Below are positions 1 through 8,900 of a DNA stretch of 64,000 nucleotides, in pieces. Positions within the stretch are counted from its first letter, which is position 1, and every line of letters begins with the position of its first letter. The notes below the pieces were generated by a model that made no database searches, had not been told where the DNA came from, and saw nothing but the letters and a program-made list of their open reading frames with translations. Where the stretch lies: contig CBFIHE010000002.1 of assembly GCA_965662345.1 (NCBI GenBank), positions 62,001 through 126,000 on the forward strand, written 5' to 3'. The DNA comes from UBA6049 sp965662345 (lineage in GTDB: Bacteria; Bacteroidota; Bacteroidia; Flavobacteriales_G; Salibacteraceae). The position numbers and the translations under genes are program-made.

Positions 1-1205
1 GAGGTTAGTATCACTTTCGTACTGAACTCAGAGGCGATTCGTGCCATCTCAGGACGCTTGCCTGCATCGCGATCTCCTCCGCATCCAACCACGGTAATAA
101 CTTGTTCGTTTCCCGTGCGAATATCTTTGATGGTTCTAAGCACATTCTCTAAAGCATCTGGCGTGTGGGCATAATCCACAATACCTGATATATTCTCAGT
201 TGTTTGCACATACTGAAACCTTCCTTCAACCGTATTCAAGTTGCTTAACTCGGTTAAAACAGTGAGTTTGTCTTGACCCATAAGGTCTGCCACACCAAAT
301 ACCGCAAGCAAATTGTAAGCATTAAACTTTCCTACCAATTTGGCCCAAACATCGTTTCCATTGATATTGAGCTGCAATCCGCTAAATCTATTTTCAATGA
401 TTTTAGCCTTGTAGTCGGCCAGTTCACGAACACTAAAAGTCTTGCTTTTAGCAGCCGAGTTCTGAACCATGATTTCTGAATGGTTATCGTCTTTATTAAC
501 CAATGCGTAAGCATGCGCACCAAGCATATCAAACAGACCTTTCTTGGCAGCTATGTAGTTGTCAAAGGTTTTATGGTAATCCAAGTGATCTCTTGTGATG
601 TTGGTAAACACACCGATATTGAAATCTAACCCAGTTACTCTGTGCTGATGAATGGCATGAGAACTCGCTTCCATAAAGCAGTAATCGCATCCTTCATCTA
701 CCATTAGAGCTAATAACTCATTCACAGAAAGTGCATCAGGTGTAGTGTGAGTACTGGCTAATTCCTCATTACCAATCTTATTTACTACGGTAGACAGCAT
801 TCCAGCCTTATACCCCAGGCCTGTGAATAATGCGTGCAGCAGAGTAACTACAGATGTTTTGCCATTCGTACCAGTTACTCCAATAAGCTTTAGCTTGGCA
901 GATGGGTGGTTGTAGAAGTTACAAGCCATGTGAGCCAAAGCCTCTGAGCTACATTTCACTCTAACATAACTCACTCCAGTTCTTTTAACTTCAGGTAACT
1001 CCTCACAAACAACCGCTACCGCGCCATTATCTATTGCTCTATCAATATACTTATGCCCATCTACAACGGTGCCTGGAACAGCCACAAATGCAGTAAACGC
1101 TTCTACCTTTCTTGAATCAAAAGCGATGGTATCAATTGCAACATTAGTAGTGCCAATTACCTCTTCTAACCGAGCTTTATATAAAAGATCTTTAAGTAGT
1201 TTCAT
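1..1205 (-). CDS. murE: UDP-N-acetylmuramoyl-tripeptide synthetase MurE, C-terminus cut by window edge
   Basis: Cytoplasmic ligase that adds the third stem-peptide residue (normally meso-diaminopimelate in Gram-negatives) to UDP-MurNAc-L-Ala-D-Glu using ATP. About 401 codons are present. The translation shows the Mur-ligase P-loop GVTGTNGKTS (residues about 109-118), the central-domain segments TTPDALSVNELL, MEASSHAI and TNITRDHLDYH, and the C-terminal-domain start VDYAHTPDALENVL. The DNPR-type motif that fixes the third amino acid lies beyond position 1, so substrate choice cannot be read here. The ATG at 1205 overlaps the ftsI stop codon in ATGA, which indicates translational coupling in the dcw operon. 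Confidence 0.97.
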   Translation of the reverse strand, partial: MKLLKDLLYKARLEEVIGTTNVAIDTIAFDSRKVEAFTAFVAVPGTVVDGHKYIDRAIDNGAVAVVCEELPEVKRTGVSYVRVKCSSEALAHMACNFYNHPSAKLKLIGVTGTNGKTSVVTLLHALFTGLGYKAGMLSTVVNKIGNEELASTHTTPDALSVNELLALMVDEGCDYCFMEASSHAIHQHRVTGLDFNIGVFTNITRDHLDYHKTFDNYIAAKKGLFDMLGAHAYALVNKDDNHSEIMVQNSAAKSKTFSVRELADYKAKIIENRFSGLQLNINGNDVWAKLVGKFNAYNLLAVFGVADLMGQDKLTVLTELSNLNTVEGRFQYVQTTENISGIVDYAHTPDALENVLRTIKDIRTGNEQVITVVGCGGDRDAGKRPEMARIASEFSTKVILT

Positions 1206-3301
1206 GAGAGCTGGAGTTTTATGGTAGATCCTACATCACGCACTCTTGTGCCGGGTGCCACACTTTGATATTTCACAAATCCTTTACCGGTTACTCGCAC
1301 ATTAAGCCCTAGATTCTCTAGAATGTAAATAGCATCTTCAGGAGCCATACCTCTTACATTGGGAATCAATCCCTCGCTTATTGAGACTGGCTTCATAGAA
1401 ACCGAATCTTTACCTGTTTGGGTTACTACCCAATCGGTTCCAGAAACGGGATTGTGATTCACAGAAACCTCAGCAAACACTTGTCTCAAGTCTCCCGCAT
1501 GCCCACTTTTTGAGACAGGAATATTGATGCTATTCTCTGCCAGCTGAGGTTGCAGTTCATCGTGAAAATCTATGCTGGTACTGTAAACCTTATCTGCAAT
1601 CTCTTTGAAAATAGGACCCGCTACAAGATTTCCATAATACACATTCCTATTAGGTGCATTCACTACAACCATACAGGTGTACTTGGGATCTTCTGCAGGA
1701 AAGTAACCACAGAAAGACGCTTGATGACTACTCTTATCGTACCCTGCTCTACCCTGGGCTATCTGTGCTGTTCCCGTTTTTCCAGCAATGGCGTAGCTCG
1801 CATCCTTTAAGTTGATAGCCGTACCTGCTCGTACAACCTCTTCAAGCATTTCCTTTGCTTTCTCAATGGTTTCTTCAGAAGCAACCTGATCATTTAAAAC
1901 CACTGGCTCAAAGACCTTTACGTCTTTACCATGTTCGCGAACACTCTTCACCAACATTGGCTTCATCATTTTACCATCATTCGCAACAGCATTGTAAAAA
2001 GTAAGAATCTGCATAGGAGTCATTGCAACTTCATAACCATGACTAATCCAGGGGAGAGATATTCCTGACCAAGACTCATCATTAGCGGATTTAATTACTG
2101 GTTTACCCTCACCAGGAATCTCCAAACCAAGCGGCTCATTCAACCGCATTTTATACAACTCGTCAATAAACTTCTGCGGATCAGCCTTGTAAAACTTATC
2201 AATAATGCGTGCTATTCCAATGTTAGATGAAACTGCAAAGGCTTCTTTCACGGTAATGGTTCCGTAACCGCCTTCTCTACTATCATACATGGTCTTATCG
2301 TAGAACTCAAACTTGCCGTTACCAGTCTCTACTTTATAATCTAAATCAATGAAGCCATGCTCCATCGCCACCATGTAAGAGGCAAGCTTAAAGGTTGAAC
2401 CTGGCTCAGTTGATGCACCAACAGCGAAGTTGTAAGATTCATAATACCTACCGTCATTACCGCGTTGCAGGTTAGCAATAGCTCTAATCTCGCCAGTAGC
2501 CACCTCCATTAACACCACACAACCATGTTCAGCATCATGCTTACGCAATTGCTTATGCAGGGCAGACTCTGCAACATCTTGAATATTCACATCAATGGTA
2601 GAGACCAAATCACTTCCATCCTCTGGCTCTACCTCGTTTTCATCACTTACAGGCATCCAAACTCCACCTGCAATCTTTTTCATGAGTCGTTTACCACTCA
2701 CACCTTTAAGCGCCTCACTATAAGCACCTTCAAGACCAACGCCAGATCCATCACGCTCATACCCTATCGTTCTAGATGCCAAAACATTAAATGGCTTTTG
2801 ACGCTTATTCTGCTGCACGAAAATGAAGCCACCTTTATACCTACCCCTTTCAAAAACAGGGAAGTTTCTCATCTCCTTTAGCTGGGTATACTTTACATTT
2901 CTTTTAATGAGGTGATAGCGCTCACCGTTATCGCGCGCAGCTACTAACTCTCGCTTATATTCTAGTGCAGATTTATCTTTGAATAGGTTATGCAAACACG
3001 TTGATAGTGTATCAATATTGGTGTTGAACAGCTCGTTTGTTATGGCTTCTGCATTAGGATCAAAGCGAACTTCGTAGATTGGAACAGAAGTGGCTAACAA
3101 ACTGCCATCAACTGCATAAATATTACCGCGAACTGCCTCAATAGTTCTGTAGCTAATCGTGAGATTCTCAGCCTTAGACCTCCAATATGCACCATTGATA
3201 AAAGATATTTGAAAAACCCTTCCTAGGATCACCAAACCAAACAGACCTAACAAGATGTAAAGTCCGTATGTACGCTTTAGTATGCCTTTTCTGTTTTCCA
3301 C
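1202..3301 (-). CDS. ftsI: Division-specific penicillin-binding protein (FtsI/PBP3 family) with PASTA domain
   Basis: Septal peptidoglycan D,D-transpeptidase, 699 aa. One membrane segment at about 12-31 is followed by a dimerisation domain and a transpeptidase domain. The three active-site motifs are visible: STFK (inside EPGSTFKLAS), SSN (inside AVSSNIGIA) and KTGT (inside AGKTGTAQIA). A single PASTA domain (about 645-699, starting IPNVRGMAPEDA) ends the protein, as is common in Bacteroidota. The start is GTG, directly abutting the ftsL stop with no spacer; the N-terminus MENRKGILKRTYG fits a short cytoplasmic tail before the membrane anchor. Part of the mraZ-rsmH-ftsL-ftsI-murE operon. Confidence 0.96.
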   Translation of the reverse strand: MENRKGILKRTYGLYILLGLFGLVILGRVFQISFINGAYWRSKAENLTISYRTIEAVRGNIYAVDGSLLATSVPIYEVRFDPNAEAITNELFNTNIDTLSTCLHNLFKDKSALEYKRELVAARDNGERYHLIKRNVKYTQLKEMRNFPVFERGRYKGGFIFVQQNKRQKPFNVLASRTIGYERDGSGVGLEGAYSEALKGVSGKRLMKKIAGGVWMPVSDENEVEPEDGSDLVSTIDVNIQDVAESALHKQLRKHDAEHGCVVLMEVATGEIRAIANLQRGNDGRYYESYNFAVGASTEPGSTFKLASYMVAMEHGFIDLDYKVETGNGKFEFYDKTMYDSREGGYGTITVKEAFAVSSNIGIARIIDKFYKADPQKFIDELYKMRLNEPLGLEIPGEGKPVIKSANDESWSGISLPWISHGYEVAMTPMQILTFYNAVANDGKMMKPMLVKSVREHGKDVKVFEPVVLNDQVASEETIEKAKEMLEEVVRAGTAINLKDASYAIAGKTGTAQIAQGRAGYDKSSHQASFCGYFPAEDPKYTCMVVVNAPNRNVYYGNLVAGPIFKEIADKVYSTSIDFHDELQPQLAENSINIPVSKSGHAGDLRQVFAEVSVNHNPVSGTDWVVTQTGKDSVSMKPVSISEGLIPNVRGMAPEDAIYILENLGLNVRVTGKGFVKYQSVAPGTRVRDVGSTIKLQLS

Positions 3302-3709
3302 TTAATCTTTCAGAATTTCCTCTTCTTCGTCTTCTGTGACCACTATCTTCTTGGGTGGGTCATAAGACTCTTTTAACCCCAGTCCTCGCTCTTCAATAAT
3401 CTTAGCCAACTCAGACTGCTTAGTAGTAGACATTAAATCGCTTTTAGTAGTAATAAACTCACTACGCAATTCTTTCAACTCATTACCAACGCGGTTAATT
3501 TTCCTAACCGTATCCTCTGCCAAATACCCGTTTGCGATGTAGACTAATGCTAAAAAGACCAAAAACAAGGTGTACGGCAGATTCTTCACAACCCGTTCTC
3601 CAGCCAAGAAATTACCAGACAATACATCAACCACCGGTGCAGTAAACCTGGATATTTTACCTGGTTTCTTACCCGCCTTTGGCTCTGATATGTCTTTGTA
3701 ATTATTCAT
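3302..3709 (-). CDS. ftsL: FtsL-like cell division protein
   Basis: Small bitopic division protein of 135 aa. It has a basic, proline-containing cytoplasmic part, one membrane segment at about 47-63 (LPYTLFLVFLALVYIANGY), then a periplasmic coiled-coil-like stretch (about 66-112) and an acidic tail (TEDEEEEILKD). Sequence similarity of FtsL is always low; the call rests on size, topology and position between rsmH and ftsI. The ATG overlaps the rsmH stop in ATGA. By family role it would bridge FtsQ/FtsB and FtsW/FtsI at the septum. Confidence 0.85.
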   Translation of the reverse strand: MNNYKDISEPKAGKKPGKISRFTAPVVDVLSGNFLAGERVVKNLPYTLFLVFLALVYIANGYLAEDTVRKINRVGNELKELRSEFITTKSDLMSTTKQSELAKIIEERGLGLKESYDPPKKIVVTEDEEEEILKD

Positions 3710-4620
3710 CGTTTGATAGCAATGCGCATCTTAGCACTTCTAGCTCTTGGATTTTCTTCTATTTCTTCTTGTGAGGGAACTATAACTCCACCAGGCATCG
3801 GGTCTAACGGCCTAAGAATATTACCGTAAAAGTCTTTCTGATGATCTCCGGAGAAATTACCAGCCCGCATAAAATGCTTCACTAACCTATCTTCTAAACT
3901 GTGATATGAAATAACCACCAACCTCCCGCCAGAAACCAACCCATCTGTGGCTTGTTCTAGCAAGTCTTCAAGCGCTTTTAACTCATCATTCACCTCAATC
4001 CTAAGAGCTTGAAAAACACGAGCGAAAAACTGATTTCTCTTCACGCCTTTAGCAAACCGGTCTAGAACAGTCATTAATTCTCCTGTGGTAGTTATAAGCT
4101 CATCTGCTCTGGCTGAAATGATGGTTTTTGCCACGTTTCGGGCATTCTTTAATTCACCATAAATCCTGAGTATTCGAACCAATTCAGCCTCTTCATACTC
4201 GTTAACGATTTCCTTAGCGGTTAACCCTCCCGTTGTATCCATGCGCATATCTAACTCCGCATCAAACCGAATGGAAAAACCTCTTCCTGGCTCATCGAAC
4301 TGATGAGATGAAACACCCAAATCAGCGAGCAATCCATCAAATGGAATAGCACGATGTAAACGAAGGAAGTTTCTTAAAAAGCGGAAGTTTTGTTTAACCA
4401 GGGTGAATCTATCATCTGAAATCTCATTCTCATGTGCATCTAAGTCTCTATCAAAAGCCAGCAACCTACCAGTTGTAAGTTGTGAAAGAATTTTCCTGCT
4501 ATGACCCCCACCTCCGAAAGTCACATCCACGTAAACTCCTTCTGGGTTTATATGCAACCCCTCAACTGCTTCTTGAAGTAAAACCGGACTATGATACATC
4601 ACCACCTCGTTCTGCTGCAT
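3706..4620 (-). CDS. rsmH: 16S rRNA (cytosine(1402)-N(4))-methyltransferase RsmH (MraW)
   Basis: SAM-dependent methyltransferase acting on C1402 of 16S rRNA in the 30S P-site. Up to 304 aa. Diagnostic segments: YHSPVLLQEAVEGL at the N-terminus, the SAM loop VDVTFGGGGHS, GLLADLGVSSHQFDEPGRGFS, the ARVFQALRIEVNDEL helix and VISYHSLEDRLVKHFM near the C-terminus. Two ATGs are possible: 4620, and 4599 (Met8, giving the more typical MYHSPVLL start, with AGGTGG just upstream). The 5' end overlaps mraZ by 32 nt or 11 nt accordingly. Confidence 0.96.
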   Translation of the reverse strand: MQQNEVVMYHSPVLLQEAVEGLHINPEGVYVDVTFGGGGHSRKILSQLTTGRLLAFDRDLDAHENEISDDRFTLVKQNFRFLRNFLRLHRAIPFDGLLADLGVSSHQFDEPGRGFSIRFDAELDMRMDTTGGLTAKEIVNEYEEAELVRILRIYGELKNARNVAKTIISARADELITTTGELMTVLDRFAKGVKRNQFFARVFQALRIEVNDELKALEDLLEQATDGLVSGGRLVVISYHSLEDRLVKHFMRAGNFSGDHQKDFYGNILRPLDPMPGGVIVPSQEEIEENPRARSAKMRIAIKR

Positions 4621-5065
4621 CGGAACCTCCCATTACCTCTTCAGCCAAATCAGCAAAATCATCAGCACCTTCACTCATCACGGCATCGTACTTATCCTTA
4701 GCCCAAACCTCAATACGGTTAGCGTAAGCAAACAACACCACTTCCTTTTCGATTTCCGCAAATTCACCCAAGCGCTTTGGCATAAGCAATCTTCCTGCAG
4801 AGTCAAGCACCACCTCTGTAGCACCATTGTGGAATTGGCGATAGAACTTCCGATTCTTCGCCAAGAACAAATTCAAATTTTCAAATCGCGCAGTCTCTTT
4901 CTCCCATTCATTCATAGGGTACAGCACCAAACAGCCCTCAAACCCGCGGTTGAGCACAAAACGCTCCTGCGCACTCGGATTGAGTTGCTTTTTTAGACCC
5001 GCAGGAAGAGTAAATCTTCCTTTCGCATCCAACTTGCACTGAAATTCACCTAAATAGCTAGACAT
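4589..5065 (-). CDS. mraZ: Transcriptional regulator MraZ
   Basis: First gene of the dcw operon: a DNA-binding protein with two SpoVT/AbrB-like folds, known in other bacteria to control its own operon. 158 aa from the chosen ATG. The N-terminal repeat (MSSYLGEFQCKLDAKGRFTLP) and the second repeat (EVVLDSAGRLLMPKRLGEFA) each contain the DxxGR signature. The open frame extends 19 codons upstream to 5122, but that extension would run into the MraZ box and the N-terminus of the family matches Met at 5065, so 5065 is chosen. The C-terminus is acidic. Confidence 0.95.
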   Translation of the reverse strand: MSSYLGEFQCKLDAKGRFTLPAGLKKQLNPSAQERFVLNRGFEGCLVLYPMNEWEKETARFENLNLFLAKNRKFYRQFHNGATEVVLDSAGRLLMPKRLGEFAEIEKEVVLFAYANRIEVWAKDKYDAVMSEGADDFADLAEEVMGGSDAAERGGDVS

Positions 5066-5084
5066 CAACTGTTTTGCTTTTGAA

Positions 5085-5122
5085 GTGGTAAAATTATGGA
5101 AAAACCACCCACATTTTACCAC
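5085..5122. promoter_or_regulatory. Inverted repeat in the mraZ leader
   Basis: GTGGTAAAAT at 5085-5094 on the plus strand is repeated as its exact reverse complement ATTTTACCAC at 5113-5122, with an 18-bp spacer. The distal arm coincides with the middle MraZ repeat. It could be a fourth, inverted operator half-site or an mRNA hairpin 20 nt before the mraZ start. The rest of the 5066-5362 gap shows no gene. Confidence 0.55.
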
Positions 5123-5132
5123 TTTTTCCCAC
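5108..5132 (-). promoter_or_regulatory. MraZ box: three GTGG(G/T) repeats at 10-bp spacing
   Basis: Read on the minus strand, GTGGG (5128-5132), GTGGT (5118-5122) and GTGGG (5108-5112) recur exactly every 10 bp, each followed by an A/T-rich filler. This is the known architecture of MraZ operators (TGGGN repeats with 5-bp spacers). It lies 43 nt upstream of the chosen mraZ ATG, which fits autoregulation of the division operon. Confidence 0.85.
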
Positions 5133-5334
5133 TTTGTTGATAACTTGATGCAAAACAGCCTTTATTCACAAGCGTTTCAAGCTCATAAAAGGGGTGGGAG
5201 AACAAACAAAGACTTAAGGTTGATGATCAAAGAAATGTCATATACCAAATGGATTGACCGAGCTGCAGAGAACCCATTAACACTATGCTGTTAACAGCTT
5301 AACAACTGAATGAATCCATTCTAAACGGAATACG

Positions 5335-5342
5335 TATTTTTG
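5335..5342 (+). promoter_or_regulatory. Bacteroidota -7 promoter box (TATTTTTG)
   Basis: Exact match to the Bacteroidota housekeeping-sigma consensus TAnnTTTG, 20 nt upstream of the ATG at 5363. It makes the upstream TTG at 5345 an unlikely start. No convincing -33 TTG element was found. Confidence 0.5.
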
Positions 5343-5362
5343 ATTTGGCGATAGAGCAAATT

Positions 5363-6124
5363 ATGGAAGACAGTATACGCAAAGAAGAAGGCTTTGAATA
5401 TGTTGAGCGAGGCGAAGGGCCCACACTCTTATTACTCCACGGCTTATTTGGCGCTCTTAGTAATTTTGAAGATGTACTGAATCACTTTTCAAAACGATTC
5501 AAGGTTATTATTCCATTAATGCCGATATACACTTTACCCGTAATCAATACCAATGTTAAAAACCTAGCCAAATTTGTTGCTGAGTTTATAGCGTTTAAAG
5601 GTTTTAATGAAGTGCACTTACTGGGTAACTCCTTGGGTGGGCACGTGGCACTTGTTTACACTGCCAAGTATCCCGATATGGTAAAGACTCTTACCCTCAC
5701 TGGTAGTAGCGGACTTTATGAGAATGCAATGGGTGGTTCATTTCCAAAGCGAGGTAACCGGGATTTTGTAAAAGAAAAAGTTGAAATCACCTTCTACGAT
5801 CCAAAACATGCTACTGATGAATTGGTAGATGAGTGTTTTAGTATTGTAAATGATAAAGGTAAAGTTGTGCGCGTATTGTCTCTAGCAAAATCTGCTATTA
5901 GGCACAACGTAAGTAAGGACTTACCGCATATGCACGTGCCAACTTGTTTGATATGGGGTAAAGACGATACCATAACCCCTCCAGAAGTTGCAAAGGAATT
6001 TCATGAGTTGTTACCTGACTCGGATTTATTTTGGCTTGATCAATGTGGCCATGCTCCAATGATGGAACAACCTGAAGCATTCAACAACACGCTTTCTGCG
6101 TGGTTTGATAAAAGACTTTCTTAA
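5363..6124 (+). CDS. Alpha/beta-fold hydrolase
   Basis: Predicted cytoplasmic serine hydrolase of 253 aa. The oxyanion-hole segment LLLLHGLFG, the nucleophile elbow GNSLGGH, the acid-bearing WGKDD and the catalytic-His segment CGHAPMMEQPEAF are all present and in order, so the protein should be active; the substrate cannot be told from sequence. The start is ATG 5363 rather than TTG 5345 because a -7 promoter box sits at 5335-5342. Its TAA overlaps the engB ATG by one base (TAATG), so the two genes are translationally coupled. Confidence 0.88.
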   Translation: MEDSIRKEEGFEYVERGEGPTLLLLHGLFGALSNFEDVLNHFSKRFKVIIPLMPIYTLPVINTNVKNLAKFVAEFIAFKGFNEVHLLGNSLGGHVALVYTAKYPDMVKTLTLTGSSGLYENAMGGSFPKRGNRDFVKEKVEITFYDPKHATDELVDECFSIVNDKGKVVRVLSLAKSAIRHNVSKDLPHMHVPTCLIWGKDDTITPPEVAKEFHELLPDSDLFWLDQCGHAPMMEQPEAFNNTLSAWFDKRLS

Positions 6125-6726
6125 TGGAAATCACCAACCCGGTTTTTGTAATGAGCAATACAGACTTTGCTCGTTGCCCCAAACCCGATAGACCAGAGTA
6201 TGCTTTTATTGGCAGAAGCAACGTGGGCAAATCTTCGCTAATTAATATGATTTGCAATCATAAAGGACTAGCCAAGATATCTGGAAAACCAGGAAAAACT
6301 CAACTAATCAATCATTTCGGCATCAATGAAGCGTGGTACTTGGTTGATTTACCTGGTTACGGTTATGCCAAGGTGAGTAAAAAAGACAGGTCTAAATTTC
6401 AGTTTATTATTACCAGCTACCTAAAGAATAGAGAGAACCTGATGAACACTTTTGTGCTTCTTGATAGCAGGTTAGAACCCCAAGCCATTGATTTAGATTT
6501 TATGGAATGGATGGGGAAAAACAGACTACCATTTGCCATGATATTTACCAAGGCAGACAAGCTCAAGTCTAGCGTGCTTGAAACTAACATTGAACACTAC
6601 AAGCAAATCATGCTCGAGTCTTGGGCTGAACTACCTCCCCTGTTCATAACCTCTGCAGAGGATAAGCGTGGTAAAGAAGAATTACTAGAATATGTAGAAG
6701 CTACCAACGCTTACTTTAAAAAGTAA
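6124..6726 (+). CDS. engB: Ribosome biogenesis GTPase EngB (YsxC/YihA)
   Basis: Essential small GTPase of 200 aa that assists maturation of the large ribosomal subunit. The G1 P-loop GRSNVGKSS is at 30-38, G2 includes GKTQLINHF, G3 is DLPGYGYA, and G4 is FTKADK. N- and C-terminal lengths are normal for the family. The gene overlaps the upstream hydrolase by one nucleotide and ends 5 bp from the convergent gldC stop; no terminator hairpin is evident between them. Confidence 0.96.
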   Translation: MEITNPVFVMSNTDFARCPKPDRPEYAFIGRSNVGKSSLINMICNHKGLAKISGKPGKTQLINHFGINEAWYLVDLPGYGYAKVSKKDRSKFQFIITSYLKNRENLMNTFVLLDSRLEPQAIDLDFMEWMGKNRLPFAMIFTKADKLKSSVLETNIEHYKQIMLESWAELPPLFITSAEDKRGKEELLEYVEATNAYFKK

Positions 6727-6731
6727 TACCG

Positions 6732-7064
6732 TTAATCATTTTGTTTGATTAGCTCCATTTTTTCGCCAAAGCGCATCCCAAACTCCCGCATTTCCTTTGC
6801 CATTAGCTCTTCTCCTGTTGCCCGCTCAAAAGAGTCTGCCATGGTCATCATAGATTGAAAAACGAAGAGTTTCATATCATGGGTGTCCATGTATTTGGTC
6901 CACAAGTCTATGCGAAGTGCTTCCTTTTGCATAGAGTCCCAAATGGCCAACATTACAGCATCAGCCGCACCCTTATCACCTGTATCATCAGCTTTCCACG
7001 TTATTTCTTCAGGAATATTGTTTTCGTCTAATCCTACGCTAAATACTATATCCGATTTTTTCAT
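6732..7064 (-). CDS. gldC: Gliding motility protein GldC
   Basis: Soluble protein of 110 aa found only in Bacteroidota and linked with GldB in gliding motility and T9SS function. Family-typical segments are VGLDENNIPEEITWKADD, LRIDLWTKYM and MADSFERATGEE. It has no signal peptide. It follows gldB by 8 bp on the same strand, the same gldB-gldC pairing described in Flavobacterium johnsoniae, which strengthens the call. Its molecular activity is not established. Confidence 0.93.
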   Translation of the reverse strand: MKKSDIVFSVGLDENNIPEEITWKADDTGDKGAADAVMLAIWDSMQKEALRIDLWTKYMDTHDMKLFVFQSMMTMADSFERATGEELMAKEMREFGMRFGEKMELIKQND

Positions 7065-7072
7065 ATACTTTC

Positions 7073-8104
7073 TTATTTCTTGGGCTTGTACCCAGATTTA
7101 CGCAATATTTCTTGCGCATTATCTAACTTCATTAACTCGGGCAAACTTGTATCAGGATTCTCAACCATGTATGCTCTTACTATTTGCCACCCTATCCAAT
7201 ACCCCAATTGTGATGGAGATTCGTGTGGAAAGCCTCCTGTAAACGGTCCCTCACCTGTATATCTTCTTATTTCTTCACCATTATCACTATACAAGACCTC
7301 TTTCTCCAAAAAAACAGACCATACTTGCCACTCATTGGCCTTTGCCCACTCTAGCTCACTCTCTCCATACCCTATTTTTAAGGCATCTCCTTCTCCTGGA
7401 AAGAAAGCATCCATAAGGTATAAGACCTTACCGTATTCAATCATGAGCGACAGCAAATCATCTCCCTTAATACTACCTTGAAACTCTGAAAGCAGCCATC
7501 CGCGAACGGCATCAAACGGAATAAGTTCTGGTTTTGCCTTTTCAACCCTGTATTGCTGCATTCCCATCTTAGAATAAATAGGATGCTCTGGACCCAAATA
7601 ATGTTCTAAACCTATACCCAAGAAACTATCTGCGGCTACTACATTATAGGTGAAGTTGGTGGCAAAAAGCACTACATCTGGCACATACGCATCTGGGAAG
7701 TGATATGCGTAATAGCGAAACCCTGAAGTGGTTTTAGCTTGAATATCGCTAGGTACTTTGGGGAAGGTTTCTTGAATGGAAGCAAACATCTCTTGTACAT
7801 GTTCATCTGCCAGATATTTGTTGAAGCCTAATGAAACTGCAGGATCTTGTACGTGACCCAAAGTTAGTATGCGTTGTATGTATAGGTCATAGAAACTACC
7901 ATACTTGGCTCTCATATTCTGCGTAAACTCTTGGTAGTTCTCTCCATCATACCCTACCACTTCTTCATCCATTCTATGCCAATCAGATGTAACCTCAACC
8001 TTGCTCAAGTCAACATCAAATCGATTATCAGTACAAGAGAACAAAACGAGTATTAACAGCGCAATATGAAAAAGAGGTTGATATGATTGTTTCTGAGCCT
8101 TCAT
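7073..8104 (-). CDS. gldB: Gliding motility lipoprotein GldB
   Basis: Lipoprotein of 343 aa required for gliding in flavobacteria. The signal peptide has a hydrophobic core (LFHIALLILVLFSC) with the lipobox cysteine at about residue 24, followed by TDNRFDVDLS. The body contains the GldB-type segments YGSFYDLYIQRILTLG, FATNFTYNVVAADSFLGIGLEHYLG, FPGEGDALKIGYGE and GYWIGWQIVRAYM. First gene of the gldB-gldC pair. The divergent PorT-type barrel gene starts 37 bp away, so both share a short control region. Confidence 0.93.
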   Translation of the reverse strand: MKAQKQSYQPLFHIALLILVLFSCTDNRFDVDLSKVEVTSDWHRMDEEVVGYDGENYQEFTQNMRAKYGSFYDLYIQRILTLGHVQDPAVSLGFNKYLADEHVQEMFASIQETFPKVPSDIQAKTTSGFRYYAYHFPDAYVPDVVLFATNFTYNVVAADSFLGIGLEHYLGPEHPIYSKMGMQQYRVEKAKPELIPFDAVRGWLLSEFQGSIKGDDLLSLMIEYGKVLYLMDAFFPGEGDALKIGYGESELEWAKANEWQVWSVFLEKEVLYSDNGEEIRRYTGEGPFTGGFPHESPSQLGYWIGWQIVRAYMVENPDTSLPELMKLDNAQEILRKSGYKPKK

Positions 8105-8140
8105 CTGGATTGTACTTTAGCCGAAAGAAGCTCCAAAAGT

Positions 8141-8890
8141 ATGAAACAGCAACGGTTAGTTCTTTTCTTTACGTTCGTTTTGTTAACCAACTTAACATTT
8201 GCGCAAGACGGCAAAAAAGTAAGATTGGGATTAACACTCAATCCTAACCTAGGATGGGTATCTCCTGACAACACAGGTTGGTCTGGATATGGAATTAGAG
8301 CAGGCATTCAATATGGCCTTAAGGCTGACTTGCGTTTGTTTGGTGACGACAATTACTCAATAAGCACTGGGTTTACAATGGCACACTTGGGTGGTAAACT
8401 ATCTTATAATGATGCCGTATACAGCCCAGCAGATAGCGCCTCTATACCCGCCCAAACCAATGGTGTTTATAAACTGAGGTACATAAATATTCCATTGGCC
8501 ATTAAACTTAGAACCAATGAAATAGGCTACATGCATTATTGGGGAGTATTTGGTAGTGAGCTCGGCTTTAGAGTTAAAGCAAATGCAGATTTTGAAACAA
8601 GTTCTGCTTTAGGAAATGAATCGCAAAGCGATATAGACATTTCAGACAATGTTGCCGCTTTTAGAGCAGACCTTGTAATAGGAGGTGGCTTTGAATATAC
8701 CATTAGTGGAGACACTCGTATTTCAGTAGGTTTAGTTTATCATAACGGCCTCACCAACATTCTACAAGGTGATGCGTTTTTAATTAATAATAGCGCCACC
8801 GTTATTGATTTAGCAGGAAACCCAGTTACTGATAAGGAACTAAGAAACCGCTTGAATTATGTTTCGCTAAATCTTGGCGTTTATTTCTAA
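8141..8890 (+). CDS. PorT-family outer-membrane beta-barrel protein
   Basis: Outer-membrane barrel of about 249 aa. It has a Sec signal peptide (MKQQRLVLFFTFVLLTNLTFAQ), alternating hydrophobic strands, the family-typical LRYINIPLAIKLRT segment and a terminal aromatic (NLGVYF) expected for Bam recognition. The open frame begins 18 codons earlier, but the ATG at 8141 gives a proper signal peptide. It resembles the PorT/OMP_b-brl_2 group; whether it is the T9SS component PorT itself cannot be settled here. Neighbours are gldB (divergent) and nadE (10 bp downstream). Confidence 0.8.
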   Translation: MKQQRLVLFFTFVLLTNLTFAQDGKKVRLGLTLNPNLGWVSPDNTGWSGYGIRAGIQYGLKADLRLFGDDNYSISTGFTMAHLGGKLSYNDAVYSPADSASIPAQTNGVYKLRYINIPLAIKLRTNEIGYMHYWGVFGSELGFRVKANADFETSSALGNESQSDIDISDNVAAFRADLVIGGGFEYTISGDTRISVGLVYHNGLTNILQGDAFLINNSATVIDLAGNPVTDKELRNRLNYVSLNLGVYF

Positions 8891-8900
8891 GTACAACAAT

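Noticed and set aside
2525..2881. Antisense open frame within ftsI, and many similar ones across the window
   Set aside because: These are shadows of conserved coding regions, without signals or family similarity.
5066..5122. Longer mraZ reading frame starting at 5122
   Set aside because: The extra 19 codons overlap the MraZ box and lack family similarity; ATG 5065 gives the canonical N-terminus.
5085..5294. Small open frame on the plus strand upstream of the hydrolase gene
   Set aside because: It crosses the MraZ box, has no recognisable protein features and no promoter; more likely non-coding control DNA.
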